Positions 13,101-24,370 of a DNA stretch of 64,000 bases are shown piece by piece (position 1 is the first letter of the stretch; every line of letters begins with the position of its first letter). The stretch spans positions 74,813,104 through 74,877,103 of the forward strand of contig OV884014.1 in assembly GCA_930367205.1 (NCBI GenBank). Reading direction: 5' to 3'. The position numbers were made by a program, and so were the translations under genes. The notes below the pieces were generated by a model. The model saw nothing but the letters and a program-made list of their open reading frames with translations. It had not been told where the DNA came from and did not search any database. Origin of the DNA: Acanthosoma haemorrhoidale. Its lineage: Eukaryota; Arthropoda; Insecta; Hemiptera; Acanthosomatidae.

Positions 13101-15655
13101 GGGGTAGGAGAAATTTGTAAACCGATCAAAACATTCTAAGCGGCCCTTTTGAAAGGGTCTGTCGAAAGTTATCATACTAACGCCGACCGAAAAATCTTTT
13201 GCTTCAAGACATTAGTCATCCGAGAGACAGGGACGTGAAAAGTACTGACAAGAAAAAATCCGATTGTGATTAGTAGGAAGGTACCGAGATAAATAATGCT
13301 TTTGACTGAGCTTCAGTCCATTACCATTTCAACGAGCTAACTATTGAACGCTTGTTCAATTTAGTTGTTTGACCGGAGACGAGAATTTGTGGAAGTTTCA
13401 CTTGACCGGAATTTAATCTACTATCCTCTCTGACCGGTTTCAATAAATTTATACTGAACAGAAATTCTACAAATTTAGCTCCTCTGGCGAGGCCTTAGGG
13501 TCAAAACTAAGTCTTACAATCCTTCCCCCCCCCCTTTCAGACTTTGTACATTGCATTTTCTGTTTAAATCGATTTGAAGGTATCCAAAAATGACGAACCT
13601 CATGAAACAGGTCGTGTGGGCAGTGTTTATAAGAGTATTGAAGAATCGCGACGGTTGTAAAATTTTTGATATGTGGTCCTAAATAAGACTTAATTTAGGC
13701 ACCGTTTAAACTTCGAGCCATGCATTATTCAATTTTTACATATCTCTATGTAAATGTGTCCTAACTATCTTATTTATTATATAGTAATCTTATTTACATA
13801 TTTTTCTCTCTTAGTTATTTCGTCGGTCGTTTCGTTAATATAATACTTTGTACTACACTAACTATGTGTCAAGTATTCAAGATCCGTGACCTTACCCGAA
13901 AAGCGGTCATGCCTACACCTCTCACCAATCAATGATAATGGCAGTGCTGCCAACTTCCTAGAGTTAATCGATAAGGATATCTTTACAAAATTCAGGTGAT
14001 TAAAAACATACAGTTTGAAACGAGTTTTTGGCCTTCTTTATTCTATTTGAAATAATGAACAAGTGGTTAATGGGCACAAATATAATGGACTGTCGGCGAG
14101 TGACGCTTTAAAGGATTTAAAGAATCGTTTAGCGTTTTATGAAGAAAATGCCACCAACGTCGAAGTTCCTAAATTAAATTATTATCAGTCAAATTAAATA
14201 AAAAAATGAATGCATGTTGTAGGGATTTAATCTTGGGTTGCAATCTTTAATAAAAAAATCATTACTGACACCAAATTATTTCACATTAAATTCATGATGG
14301 TGTAATAATTTCATTCATCATCGAGCAGTAATAGAAGAAAAAAAGTGCTGACCAATGCAATTTATATACAAATGACTATTTTTTATAAGTTTGGAATGAC
14401 ACATGTTTTTCAAGTGTGCTATAACATTAACTTTCAATTAGTACTCTTATTTACTTATGTGCTCATACAAAATACTACATTAGTATCATCAGAAAGGAAG
14501 ATATGAATATATAATATATATATTATAAAAACAAGATTTTAAAGGAGAGACATCATAAATTTTAGCAGTCATAAAGCTCCATTGAACTGATCTTTTTCTG
14601 CATTAAAACAGATGAAGAAAACTTTAAAATAAAATTATAATATATAGTAAAACTAAAAAAACATCTGCCAGATGTCTTCTTTACAAGCTGATATCACCCA
14701 CAAAGGCACATTTATTTGTTATTATTATTACATTTCAGACACTGGATTTGTTTCTAAACGGTGACAGGTGGTTTATGTTAAAAATCAGTCGCGAAAACCT
14801 ATCAACAAAAAAAAAAAATGTCAATCAAGTAGCGTCAATGCTCTACGGAACACCCACGAAGTAAAGAGTGGGCATTTGGATACTAAGTCGCCATTGAGGC
14901 AGGCTGTCCTTTCATCCTTAGTCCTGGAAGAGGTATCAGGCTCGTTAAGGACCCGAAGGATTCAACTGAGCCGATCAATGGTATCATGTTTTTGCAAGAG
15001 TATTTTCTTCTTGTGACGCCATTAACAGAGGTCCAAGCTAATCTCGTTTGCCTTGGTTATGGCTTTTCCCCCTTCGTGACTTTACTTTTTAAATCTTTTA
15101 TTTTTTATTTTATTTCATTCTTATTTATTTCTGTTTCACTAGTAATGTTTTTCATAAGATTTCTCCCCCCCCCCATCCTTCCTGCTGTGTATTTGTTCTC
15201 GTTTTTATTATTTTTATTTAATGTACATGTATTTTTTTTTTCTCCTCCTATTGCTGCTTCCCACTGGATCAAGATTCAGAATTTATGAGAGGGATAAAGC
15301 ACGCACGGGCTGTGTGGAGTCGAATAAACGACTCCTGCTCGATCGTTAATTTCTCCTTGATGGCGACTTAAAGAAAATGGACAAAAGCATATTAGACAGA
15401 TTTAATGCCATAAACTGAGCCATATAAAAAACAAAACAAATACGCCAAACGAACAGCTTGTGGAAATGGGGTATCTGATTTCCACATTCAGATAAATAAC
15501 ATACAATATATTCCATTTAATATACCGTTTCGTTTAGATTTACTCAGATAGATAACCCACAGAGCTACATAACATTATGCAATAATTCTTATTTCACGTA
15601 ATTAATTTAATAGTGTTATAATTATTAGCCGATAAAAAAACAAAAACATAGTAAT
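10101..15655. other. Long AT-rich stretch without recognisable genes
   Basis: Contains a short AC microsatellite (about 10266-10282), an AT-rich palindromic patch (about 11434-11450), C-runs at 11544-11552, 13525-13534 and 15165-15174, and pyrimidine-rich sequence at 15080-15250. The ORFs at 14768-15288 are low-complexity Phe/Leu/Ser-rich frames caused by this T-rich composition. No TE coding similarity was recognised. Confidence 0.4.
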
Positions 15656-15725
15656 GCCGGTATTTGAACCCCTGATATCCTGTCGGGTGATTTTCTTGAA
15701 GAGGGCACAGTTGAAAGTTATGTTT
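15655..15725 (-). mobile_element. Possible tRNA-like SINE head (weak)
   Basis: On the minus strand GGGGTTCAAATA (complement of 15661-15672) resembles a pol III B box (GGTTCRANNCC). A plausible A box is not clear. Listed only because the same B-box-like word recurs in the better SINE copies of this window. Confidence 0.2.
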
Positions 15726-16299
15726 GACTAATAATTAGTTATTAATTTATTTCAAAAATTAATTCCTGTATAGACTCTAAATACAGACACTGTTTTTGAA
15801 TTTAATGCAGTATGTTATAAAATCCTTTCATAATTTTTGAAAAAGTATACTTTAATCCTCGAGTATTTCTCAATAATCAATAAAACTTATTCCAGTTCCA
15901 GTAAGGATACATGAGCTATAACAGCCATTGGGAGGGGTGTGGGAGGGCTAATATATATTGGTAATATATTGAACCAATAATTGTATAAATTTTCTGATAA
16001 GCCAGTATGGGGTAGGTCTTATATTAGGGAGGAAATGAGTTCTGTGGGTTCCATTCAACCCAAGGCGCTTTCCTACCCATACACCACCTGCTCCTGTGCG
16101 AGATTTGTACAGCCTTTCAGCATAATAACATCCCGATTACATTCTGTAAATATATATTTAATTTTTGTCAAGTGCAAATAAATTAGCAGATTATAAATAT
16201 TTTCTGGAAAACCCGTAGGAATGTAAAATTTAACAGTTTATATCTGTAGAATAACTATTGATCAATAAAAGGTTTGTGCTTATCTAGTATTGAAGTATA

Positions 16300-17120
16300 A
16301 TGTGCAATCTCGCTAATCCGAAGTAATTGCTGCTAGAAGGTGTTTGGATTAATAAAAAATGCGGAGGTTGAGGAATAATAAACAAGAGATAAACTATACG
16401 TTTCGTTCCATGCAATACAAAATGTTTGTATAAATGTATATTAAAAAAAAGTTCATAATGCATTCATACATGTACTTTCTCCTAGTTTCTTCTCAGAGTT
16501 ACTGGAGAAGAATAATCTGTTGCCACTACGCATCGTTATTTGCTATTTGTACTGATGCACCGGTTGAAATTTCTAATAAAGCCTTCATTGGAAAAGGGTG
16601 GTTGCTTGTTTCGTACTTCTTCTTCATCTTCATCATTTGACTTTTTCAAAACGCCTTGTATGAATTCCACATCTGCTTTGAAAATGAACTCGTTTTCTTC
16701 ATTTCCATCATTCCATCATTGGTCACATCATCTTCGCTCATAGTGACAGCAGGATTTATATCTTTGATCAACTGAGAAATCATTTAAGATTATATTTATC
16801 GACAGAAGCTACTTCAGCATTCCTTGCCCATTAAGTTATTCCAAAAAGTGCATATGAGTTTTGAGTTGATTGATGCCCTAAGCTGTGGCAAGGGAAAACG
16901 TCACTTCCTTCAGATTCAAAGCTTTTAAAATCAAAGTCGCGAAACCTTTCTTGTAATGTGTCTTCATTAGTACAGTAAATAAAATTGTTTATCCATAGTT
17001 AATGTGTAAATCAACTTTCATTCTGACTCTCACTACTTCATATTAAAATAGCTAATAAAATAGATGCAGTTCAGATGACGTGATTGGATCACCGAAGTTC
17101 GGATTAGAGAGATTGCACTG
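16300..17120 (-). mobile_element. Tigger/pogo-class DNA transposon, internally deleted
   Basis: The 821-bp element has inverted ends: left 16300-16325 (GTGCAATCTCGCTAATCCGAA) and right about 17095-17120, whose complement reads CAGTGCAATCTCTCTAATCC. Both sides are flanked by TA (16298-16299 and 17121-17122), the target duplication of Tc1/mariner/pogo elements. The minus strand carries a decayed transposase C-terminus: a stretch reading MKTHYKKGF...LNLKEV around 16880-16990, then FIQGVLKKSNDEDEEEV and PFSNEGFI around 16550-16670. These resemble the acidic tail after the DDE domain in Tigger/jerky transposases. The N-terminal half is missing and several stops are present, so it is inactive and could have moved only in trans. 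Confidence 0.75.
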
Positions 17121-17122
17121 TA

Positions 17123-18365
17123 CGTACATTATTTTTTCAGCACCATCAAAAATCGTGGAAATCCTAATTGGGTATCTTTGGCACATCCCCAATTTGACCT
17201 AGAGACATGAAAAGTTACACAAAAGATAAAATGAGAAATAGTCGGCAGATAAAATATTGCCGGGCACATATAAAACAATCAATTTAAGGGAAGCTACAAC
17301 TACTTTAAAAACCTTTTTCGCAAAAATGTAACATAGAAGTCTATTTGGCCGAATTCAATTTCCACCAATTAGGTAATTTCTCAGAAATTTTGAAAACTTT
17401 AAAAACAGACCTTGAAAAAAACAATGTGAAAAAACATTTATTTATAGTTCACTATATATAGGTATTGGGACCACTCCCGGCAGATTAGTATCACTGCCGT
17501 TCTTCATACCTTAATGTAAGATGAGAATAAATACATTTCTGTGTTTTCGATGTCCGTGTAATGTGACATGTCAGGTGCAGTCAACTGTCATGTTTAAAAC
17601 GTTTTAGGGCGATTAAAAATTAATTTATTTTTGTTCGCATGAATCTTGAATTAAATATGAAGCCTTTTGTTTTTCTTAACAATAAAAACTGCGTATGAAT
17701 TCCGCTAAGTGATTTGAACCCTGGCCATCTGTATTCTCAGTACTACTTTGACTGCCTAAGTAACACAACACGACTGCCGTGACCGAAGCAGTCACAACAA
17801 TGGCTTTTAGTGCGCTCACAGATGTCCTGACAATGAATGCGTCACATACAGACATACAGCAGCTGACCTCCGAACGTAGAAACGCGTAACCCGTCATCGA
17901 GGTCAGATTACGGTCGATGTCCCAAACCCTTCCTCCATGTCACAACTCTCAGGGTGAGATGAACCCGCCATAATGGCCCTAGAAATCAGTTTACCAAACT
18001 TTTTTTTGAAGAAAAAAAAAATGTTCTCAATTAGTTTACCGGCCATTCATTGCCTGCCCTCCATCATTAGGGTGCAATTTAAACTTTTATATTTACTTTC
18101 TTCCTTCCAAGAGATGGAGTTAGAGGGGGGGGGGAGGAGCGTTAATTTTATTCTTCCCGAGTTTTCTTTTGTTGAAAAGTTTTGACAGCATCTCTTCCTC
18201 AGACAGTGTTCTATGTCAAATTGGATGGTAATGGCGTTTGAAAATCTAGCTTTTTACTCGGAAAAATTATCATATCGTACGTAAAGGGACCTTGGCGCTG
18301 GTATGTTTAACTTGAAATATATGTCAAAGTCCCCCCTTGAATCAGCCCTGTATTTATTTTATTTA
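17123..18365. other. AT-rich DNA; possible SINE head on minus strand at 17700-17790
   Basis: Near 17711-17721 the minus strand reads GGGTTCAAATC, a good pol III B box, preceded by TACTTAGGCAGTCAAAG, which only loosely fits an A box. A ten-G run lies at 18125-18134. The phrase GACCTAGAGACATGAAA near 17197 recurs with changes near 29948, suggesting a short old repeat. Otherwise nothing was recognised. Confidence 0.3.
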
Positions 18366-19140
18366 CCATATCAAAGTTCTGGCTCACATTTGGTATCGGG
18401 CTCAGATAACTGAGTATCCCTAAAGTGGGGAGGAGACCCCCGCCGCGGGCTAGGGTCGCTACAACCTCTTAGCCGCCGTCCAGCGAGCGCCCAGAAAGAG
18501 ATAAGGCGGGCGGACCTGTGGTCTTTCACCCTGGCTGCCAGCCTAGTCGGCGGGCAGCCTAATTCGTTAATGATCTGACTCCATAAGATCTTTAGAAGGT
18601 GTGCCCCGACAAAGCCCACGTTCAGGAGAAGAGGTACAGGGTAGGTTTATAGGTAGTTTATGTGGTCATTGAATGACCACGAATTCACACTCGGTATCTA
18701 AGGGTAGGCGAAAACAGTCCGGATCCCAAAGGCGAGTGTGAACCGGAGAGAAGCCGACTGGATTGCCGTGGGAGACACTACTGGTAAGTTTGTAGGGCCA
18801 CGGCAACTCCCAAGGAGGTGCCAGTTTTAGCGAGACGAAGGCAGAGATTCCCACTAGGAAGGTGTGGAGTCTGACAACGACGGACTAAAACATAGAGAGG
18901 TTAGGAGAGAGAGATGCAGAGGTAGTTGAATAAGAAGACCATGGTTTTGAGTAGAGTAGCAAGCGCCAGTGCAGAGAGATAGAGAGAGAGAGAGAGAGAA
19001 GTTTTCAAGGTGCCGGTTTGTTTCTTTCTGGTTTTCACCCTATGGTGCGCTTCTTATAAAGGTGGCTAGTCGTGGTGGGGAGCCATCCCCACCAGCGGCT
19101 GTTCACCACACTATCTTCTCCCCCACTCCAACTGACGTCA
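18366..19140. other. G+C-rich island of unknown nature
   Basis: This is one of the GC-richest parts of the window (for example CCCCCGCCGCGGGC near 18437-18450). It holds two minus-strand frames, 18371-18619 (82 codons) and 18666-18854 (62 codons), with no recognised domain. It is bounded on the right by a GA microsatellite at 18971-19000. The composition is unlike the flanks and suggests either a CpG island or an inserted mobile-element segment. I looked for rRNA and LINE similarity and recognised none. Confidence 0.3.
18971..19000. repeat. GA microsatellite
   Basis: A short run dominated by GA dinucleotides with one interruption (GAGATAGAGAGAG...). Confidence 0.85.
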
Positions 19141-20359
19141 TAAGCTTTAATAAAAAGTAATGGATTTTCACTATTTTTATGAATTTTGAGGTTGAAACAT
19201 ATCAGCTTTAGATGCACATTTCAAATCCCTAATGAATTTTCCTTTCATTTGCAGCACAGTAAATAGAAGTGACCTTTCATTTCACGGGATCACACAAAGC
19301 CACAGAACATAAATATAATAAAATAAATAAATACCATTCACCATTATCAAGACACTTGAATGGTATTTTTATTCATATAGCTCAGCTAAATAATTTCGAA
19401 ATTTATTATAGGGAAGCTACAGCGTTCAACTTTATCATAAAAGCACAAATTAAAGACAAAACGAAGTGACGAGCTCTAAACGGCGATGTGTTAAACATGG
19501 ACTGCATAACTGAGTCAGTTGCACGGGAACCCCGAGTTGTTGTTGGGTCGGCCGCGGTTGCCGAGCTATGAGGCAGAACCGAACTAACATTTGAAATGGT
19601 AACGAGACCGCCCATTGGATTATTCATTTGAAATTTAAATTCATAGCCTCACTAGCATAAGTCTCCATCGACGGGGGGGGGGGGGGATCCGGCGAATCCC
19701 GCGCCACTTTCGTGAAAACAATACCGGCGGTTTTCCCCACTCTAATGTCGTTCAATGGGTCCTCTTGCCGATCAAAATTGTTCAAAATAGCAGCGCGATA
19801 CAGTATTCATTGTTACACTAATTTGTAACCCCGGGGCGGTTCAGACGAAAATTTTGTCAATATCATGGTAGAGCACGGAAGGTAATTAATATGGATTTGA
19901 ATCCATCGCGGCTTCAAACTGAAATTTATCACAGAGACATTGCGAAACTACGAAACGGAACATTTTGGAGTCTATTCACACACTGGTGACATTTCCATCT
20001 ATGATATTCAATGACCAAAAAAAAAAAAAGGAGTTATGAACATATTCACTGCGGTGGTTCAAATCGACGTTTTTTTTATAATCGACATTAGACTTATCAG
20101 TAAGATAAACACCATTAATAAATTCTGACCATGCTTTTAATATGGTTGTTTTCGAAATGCTGCTTATCGGGCAATTACAGGCTTGACAGATGTATAAATT
20201 TTGCTAAGAATATAGAATAGATTTAACTAGGAAATCGATAATTCGCAACCTACAAATATCTTCTGTTTTTGTGTTGCTTTTACAGTGATACGATGTCGCA
20301 GCCCAGAAAACGTACCTGCATGGTTTTATGGAACACTTTTAAGAACCGCTGATATTTTT
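19141..20359. other. AT-rich DNA with a 14-G tract
   Basis: No gene recognised. A 14-base G run lies at 19673-19686, at the edge of a GC-richer patch (19470-19800). A B-box-like word GATTCAAATCC occurs on the minus strand near 19890-19900 without a partner A box. Confidence 0.4.
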
Positions 20360-20370
20360 CTAAAGACGCT
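20360..20370. repeat. Target-site duplication of LINE-B copy (partner 20548-20558)
   Basis: CTAAAGACGCT occurs here and again directly after the A tail of the inserted element; all 11 bases are identical. Confidence 0.9.
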
Positions 20371-20547
20371 TTTCTAGGTAGACTCTCACTACCTTCCCGA
20401 ATCCACCCGCCTCTTTTAGGCATCCCACAACCCATATCCTTCTCATACGTCCTTCAAATGGGACTCCCCTTAGTGAAAGGCACCCCTCAATCCAAAATAA
20501 TTTTCCCACATCTTATTTTTATAAGTTTGAGAGCTATGAAAAAAAAA
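20371..20547 (+). mobile_element. LINE-B 3' end insertion with perfect target-site duplication
   Basis: The 177-bp body matches, in opposite orientation, the 3' UTR at about 32820-33000. Shared words include TAGACTCTCACTACCTTCCC, TTTAGGCATCCCACA, GGGACTCCCCTTAGTGAAAG and AAGTTTGAGAGCTATG followed by a run of A. The direct repeat CTAAAGACGCT flanks it exactly at 20360-20370 and 20548-20558, right after the A run. It is a severely 5'-truncated LINE insertion with no coding sequence. Confidence 0.9.
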
Positions 20548-20659
20548 CTAAAGACGCTATTACACTTAAAATTGTCAGCTTGTTTTTTTTTCTATCTTGT
20601 ATTTCTTGTACTGTAAATTGAGAACAATGTCGGTAAAGAATAAATCAACCCCTCTCTGG

Positions 20660-21195
20660 AATATGAGGCATGCCTTAATTTACAGCATTATCATGTGTGA
20701 ACAATACCTAAATATCTTTAACTCATCCCTTCCAAGTTCATGAAATTCCATCGAAACCTACCCAACTATCATAATCCACTAGCACAGTCATTACACTGCG
20801 CCAAACATCCCTACAATCATACTTGGAGACTAAAGTGGCAGTGACATCGTGACCTGCTATAAATACGTGACAGTTGGAGTCCTAGCAATGGCCAGTTTCT
20901 CCAATCATGTCCTGTGCGTATGTGGGTATCGCGCTCTTCGTCAGCCTCCACTAGCTTGTATCCGGTGACGCGGCTGGCGGAGGAGCGTGGAGGACTTCCT
21001 AAGACTCCGCATGTGGGGGAAGTGACAACCATGTGGATTTGGGAGGCCTCTGGGCTGTTTGTAAATCTGCATGTATTATCTGGAGAATGAAGAATTGTAA
21101 ATATGGTATGAATGAGAACATTGATCATTACTACTTGTTGCCTAATAAGGCAGATTGTAATTTTTTCACAATAAAGATTTTGAGAATACTAAAAT
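20660..21195 (+). mobile_element. LINE-A (Jockey-like) 3' part: ORF2 C-terminus plus 3' UTR
   Basis: An open frame over 20722-20844 encodes the end of ORF2, including LIPSKFMKFHRN, HNPLAQS and RLKWQ before the stop at 20842-20844. The same C-terminus is seen at 40303-40480. A decayed extension reaches back to about 20660. The 3' UTR (20845-21195) includes GCAATGGCCAGTTTCTCCAA and ends with a TGCCT/AGGCA hairpin at 21139-21152, then AATAAAGATTTTGAG and an A-rich tail. The 103-codon minus-strand frame 20817-21128 lies antisense in this UTR and is a shadow. 5'-truncated and dead. Confidence 0.85.
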
Positions 21196-21952
21196 AAAAA
21201 GGCTAGTTTGTACTGTTAAAAATATAATAAATATTAAGGGGCATTTATTGCAAAATACAATTACTTAGATCAAAATTTGTATGCCGCCCTGAAGAATGCA
21301 ATCGATTCTCGACGACCCCCCCCCCCTCTCAATAGTTATTTTTATATCCCCTCCCCGGCCATTGGAATCCTTCTTCAAATCAGAGCCATGTCGGAATCAG
21401 TCCAACTTGTGGAGCGGACCATTGAACATCGGCTTCAATAAAGGCAGCGTGTTTAACGGAGCTTGAGGCTGTACCGGGCCAAACAAGCCCCCACTTAAAA
21501 CTTACGGTCCGGGCTTTTAGCGCTAAATAGCTAAAAAGCGACATTGGTCACTGTGGGAATTACACCAAAAGTAAGCAGGAGTACTTATGTCATTTTGGGG
21601 GAGACGGAAGGTTCATTGTCATTCAATTCTGACAAGAGTAACTGTGTTAATTCTTCAGTATACGACTGTGTAATGTTCAATACTTTTACTGTTAAAGAAT
21701 TAGGTGAATATTAGACTGTTGACTGATTGTTTTATGTCTAAGTTGGAGTAGCTTAAAATAGCGTCCTTTACAAATCCCCCTGTGCCTGGAAACTGTCTTG
21801 GCTTTAAAAAAACATATTAAATACTTAGTCGCTCTTTTATTTATGTAATTTATATCAATGATTACATCGACTTTATTCAAATATGTGCCCTGACCGTTTT
21901 ATTTGCTATTGACTATAGCTATAAAAACATCCGAAAAAAAAATGATTAAAAC
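21196..21952. other. AT-rich DNA with an 11-C tract
   Basis: C run at 21316-21326 at the edge of a GC-richer patch (to about 21510). No gene or TE similarity recognised. Confidence 0.4.
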
Positions 21953-22072
21953 AACAATAATGATAAAAACACAAAATAACAATGATGATAAAAACACAAA
22001 ATAAAAATGATGATAAAAACACAAAATAACAATGATGATAAAAACACAAAATAACAATGATGATAAAAACAC
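21953..22072. repeat. 25-bp minisatellite, about five copies
   Basis: Unit AACAATGATGATAAAAACAC plus AAAAT, in copies starting at 21953, 21978, 22003, 22028 and 22053. The first has one or two changes and the last is cut after 20 bases. Because 25 is not a multiple of three, two minus-strand frames stay open through it and encode FYHH/FLSS/FIII-type repeats; these are not genes. Confidence 0.95.
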
Positions 22073-22149
22073 GGCATTTGAAGTCACTTATAGAAATAAA
22101 ATTATTGAGTGAGAAGTTGGTAAAGATGAAAAGGGATCCTGAATGGAAA

Positions 22150-22326
22150 TTTTTTTTTTGTTGTATATTCAATTTCATTAAGATAAAATTACAATCTGCC
22201 TTTTATTAGGCAATGAGTAATTGAGATAAAAGTTATCATTCATACCATATTTACAATTCATCATTCACTCGCTCATTCATACAATATATACAAACTGCCC
22301 AGAGGCCCCCCAAGTCCACAAGGTTG
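22150..22326 (-). mobile_element. LINE-A 3' end insertion with target-site duplication
   Basis: On the minus strand the sequence runs from GGCCTCTGGGCAGTTTGTA through ATGAATGAGCGAGTGAATGA and a TGCCT/AGGCA hairpin (22197-22212) to a poly(A) tail, seen as T at 22150-22159. It matches the 3' ends at 50-283 and 21060-21190. GAATGGAAA flanks it at 22141-22149 and 22327-22335. A 177-bp 5'-truncated insertion without coding sequence. Confidence 0.85.
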
Positions 22327-22335
22327 GAATGGAAA

Positions 22336-23879
22336 ATTAAACGCTTTTTATCAAACCCTTCAAGACGTCACCCATGCAGTTATCGAAGCTGGTTAATTAG
22401 TCGAAGAGAGCAACTTTCCAGTAATTCTTAATTTGAATTTGAAGGTGCTTGCATTGACACCCCAGACTTTTATCGTTGCCAATGTAAGCTACCCAACAGC
22501 ACGAAAACTCAAAATATATAAAATGAAACTAAATACAATCTTAAGCCTTAACGTCCGAGTAATACTTTGTCATCTCTGAAATTGAACGGTTGCATTATCA
22601 TTAAATTTGAATTTGTCAATTTTTCATCTTACTTATATTCACTTTGACACTTATGACCGCTATTAAATCAATTAAAAAAACAGATAGGACAACATTGACG
22701 ATAATAGAATCTAGTTCCATTGTCGAATGGGTGTTAATGTAACGAGAGGGAAGGAAGGGATATAGAGGGATTGAAAGATAGGAGGGTCGAAAGGGAAGCG
22801 ATAAATACAGGGAACGGTCTAACGGGCAGATAATTCCAACATTTTAACGGTTCCTTATCTCAGATGCCTCAAGCAATCTCCAACACTATCCGGCTATCGC
22901 ATATGGTCTCTATATCACAGCTGTTCAGTTAAGAGGTCATTTATTTGATTGAAATAATTTGTCTATGATAGAAAACACATAGGCACTTCTCAGTTTTGAT
23001 TTCATGAACTAATAGCTGAAATAGTTTCAGTACGTAAATTTTTTATTTACGTTCTCTAACAGTATAATGTCTCATATGTGAAGCTGTAAGTTAGTTAGCG
23101 TAAAACATAAAAAAATAGAGGTTATTCACGAGAACGCCTTGTATTAATATCGTACCTCTTTTTTTTAATATCTAGATACTGTTTGTTCAATTTTATTTAT
23201 TATTTATTCCACATAATACAAGTTACATATTTATGCTAGATACGTGCTTGTTTTAACAGCAGTTTTCATTTCGATTTTATTACTTTTATATGATCAATTT
23301 ACTGCGTATATACTTCAACCTACCAAACTTCGAATGATAAATTACGACGTATATATAGCAAATTAATATTTTAACCTTTAACAATAATGTAATGGGTATG
23401 TTGTCGTTGTTTAATTAATTACCAAAATTTCAAAAACGTCCTGTAAAAAAAAAAGAAGAAATGTAACAATGTAAGGTGCAGGCTGTTGGTAATGGGGGAG
23501 GGGTTATTGGAGTATAGAAATGTTTCAAAAAATCATAAAAATAGAACTTTTCTAAAAAAGTTACTCCTATTACATATATTTACGGAGAGGAAGCAAAACT
23601 CAGAGATCACCAAGGCTAAGTAAATTAAAGGGATGAAAAACTGTAGGTTTGTTTTGAAATATTAGCTTTGTATTAAGGGCAGGCAAGGCTTGCTAGCCAA
23701 ACGTGACCCATCCCATCCTATCTTATTTTGGACGATGAAATTGTAAATAGTTAAGGTCACAACGAATTATAAATATATTACAAAAATAAAATTTTTCCAA
23801 GCTTATCCCAATAGATTTTGTACTAATGTTTGTTAGGAATGCTGCAAGTTCTCAGTAATGATTAAATGAGCTTTATTTG
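22336..23879. other. AT-rich DNA, no gene seen
   Basis: Read on both strands; only A/T homopolymers and a purine-rich patch near 22745-22800 stand out. Confidence 0.45.
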
Positions 23880-24370
23880 TGACAATGAGCTATATTCCAT
23901 TCAATAAGAATGGTAACATCAGGTTACCCTTCCTGCTTTGTCACATTTGTCAAGTTTCCATCTATCGCTTAGACATAATTTGGAGCAGCATTTGGGTAGG
24001 GGTTGAGCAAGGGTTAAGAACCCAGAGCACCCAGCTTACAGTTGAGTATGACGTCCTGTCTGCCTCAGACCGATCTCCACTCTCGGGGGATTTACATTTA
24101 CACACTGAATATGAAAACAAGGCCGTTCGCGAAGAAACAGTCTACGAGGGGGTGAGCGGGCGGTGGAACAGAAAAAAATAGCCACTCTGATTGTTCTCTG
24201 GATCTGGATGTTCCAGCTGATCGTGGCCCCGGGGTCCAGGACAAAAGGCAGCAGGCGAAAACAATGCAAAAGCCGAGGAGAAGGAAACAAAGAACAAAAA
24301 GAGGTTTAATTGATAAAAAGGAAGGAATGGTCCAGCCCAGTGGGGAAATGGTAACAAGGGAGAGACAGGG
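23880..24370. promoter_or_regulatory. G+C-richer complex block, candidate conserved non-coding element
   Basis: A non-repetitive, compositionally distinct block that includes a CCCCGGGG core near 24228 and purine-rich sequence at 24240-24310. Two overlapping minus-strand frames (24036-24290 and 24142-24357) and a plus frame (23879-24181) remain open but encode no recognised domain and contradict each other. The regulatory label rests only on composition and lack of repeats. Confidence 0.2.

Noticed and set aside
18366..19140. rRNA gene fragment
   Set aside because: The GC-rich sequence does not contain rRNA core words that I can recognise.
20817..21128. 103-codon minus-strand ORF
   Set aside because: It lies antisense to the LINE-A 3' UTR and ORF2 end, which are clearly plus-strand.
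22000..22072. CRISPR-like array
   Set aside because: The 25-bp units are directly adjacent with no spacers; this is a simple minisatellite in eukaryotic DNA.
21906..22178. Repeat-rich ORFs encoding Phe/His/Ile-rich peptide repeats
   Set aside because: They are translations of a 25-bp minisatellite in two different frames, not a repetitive protein.
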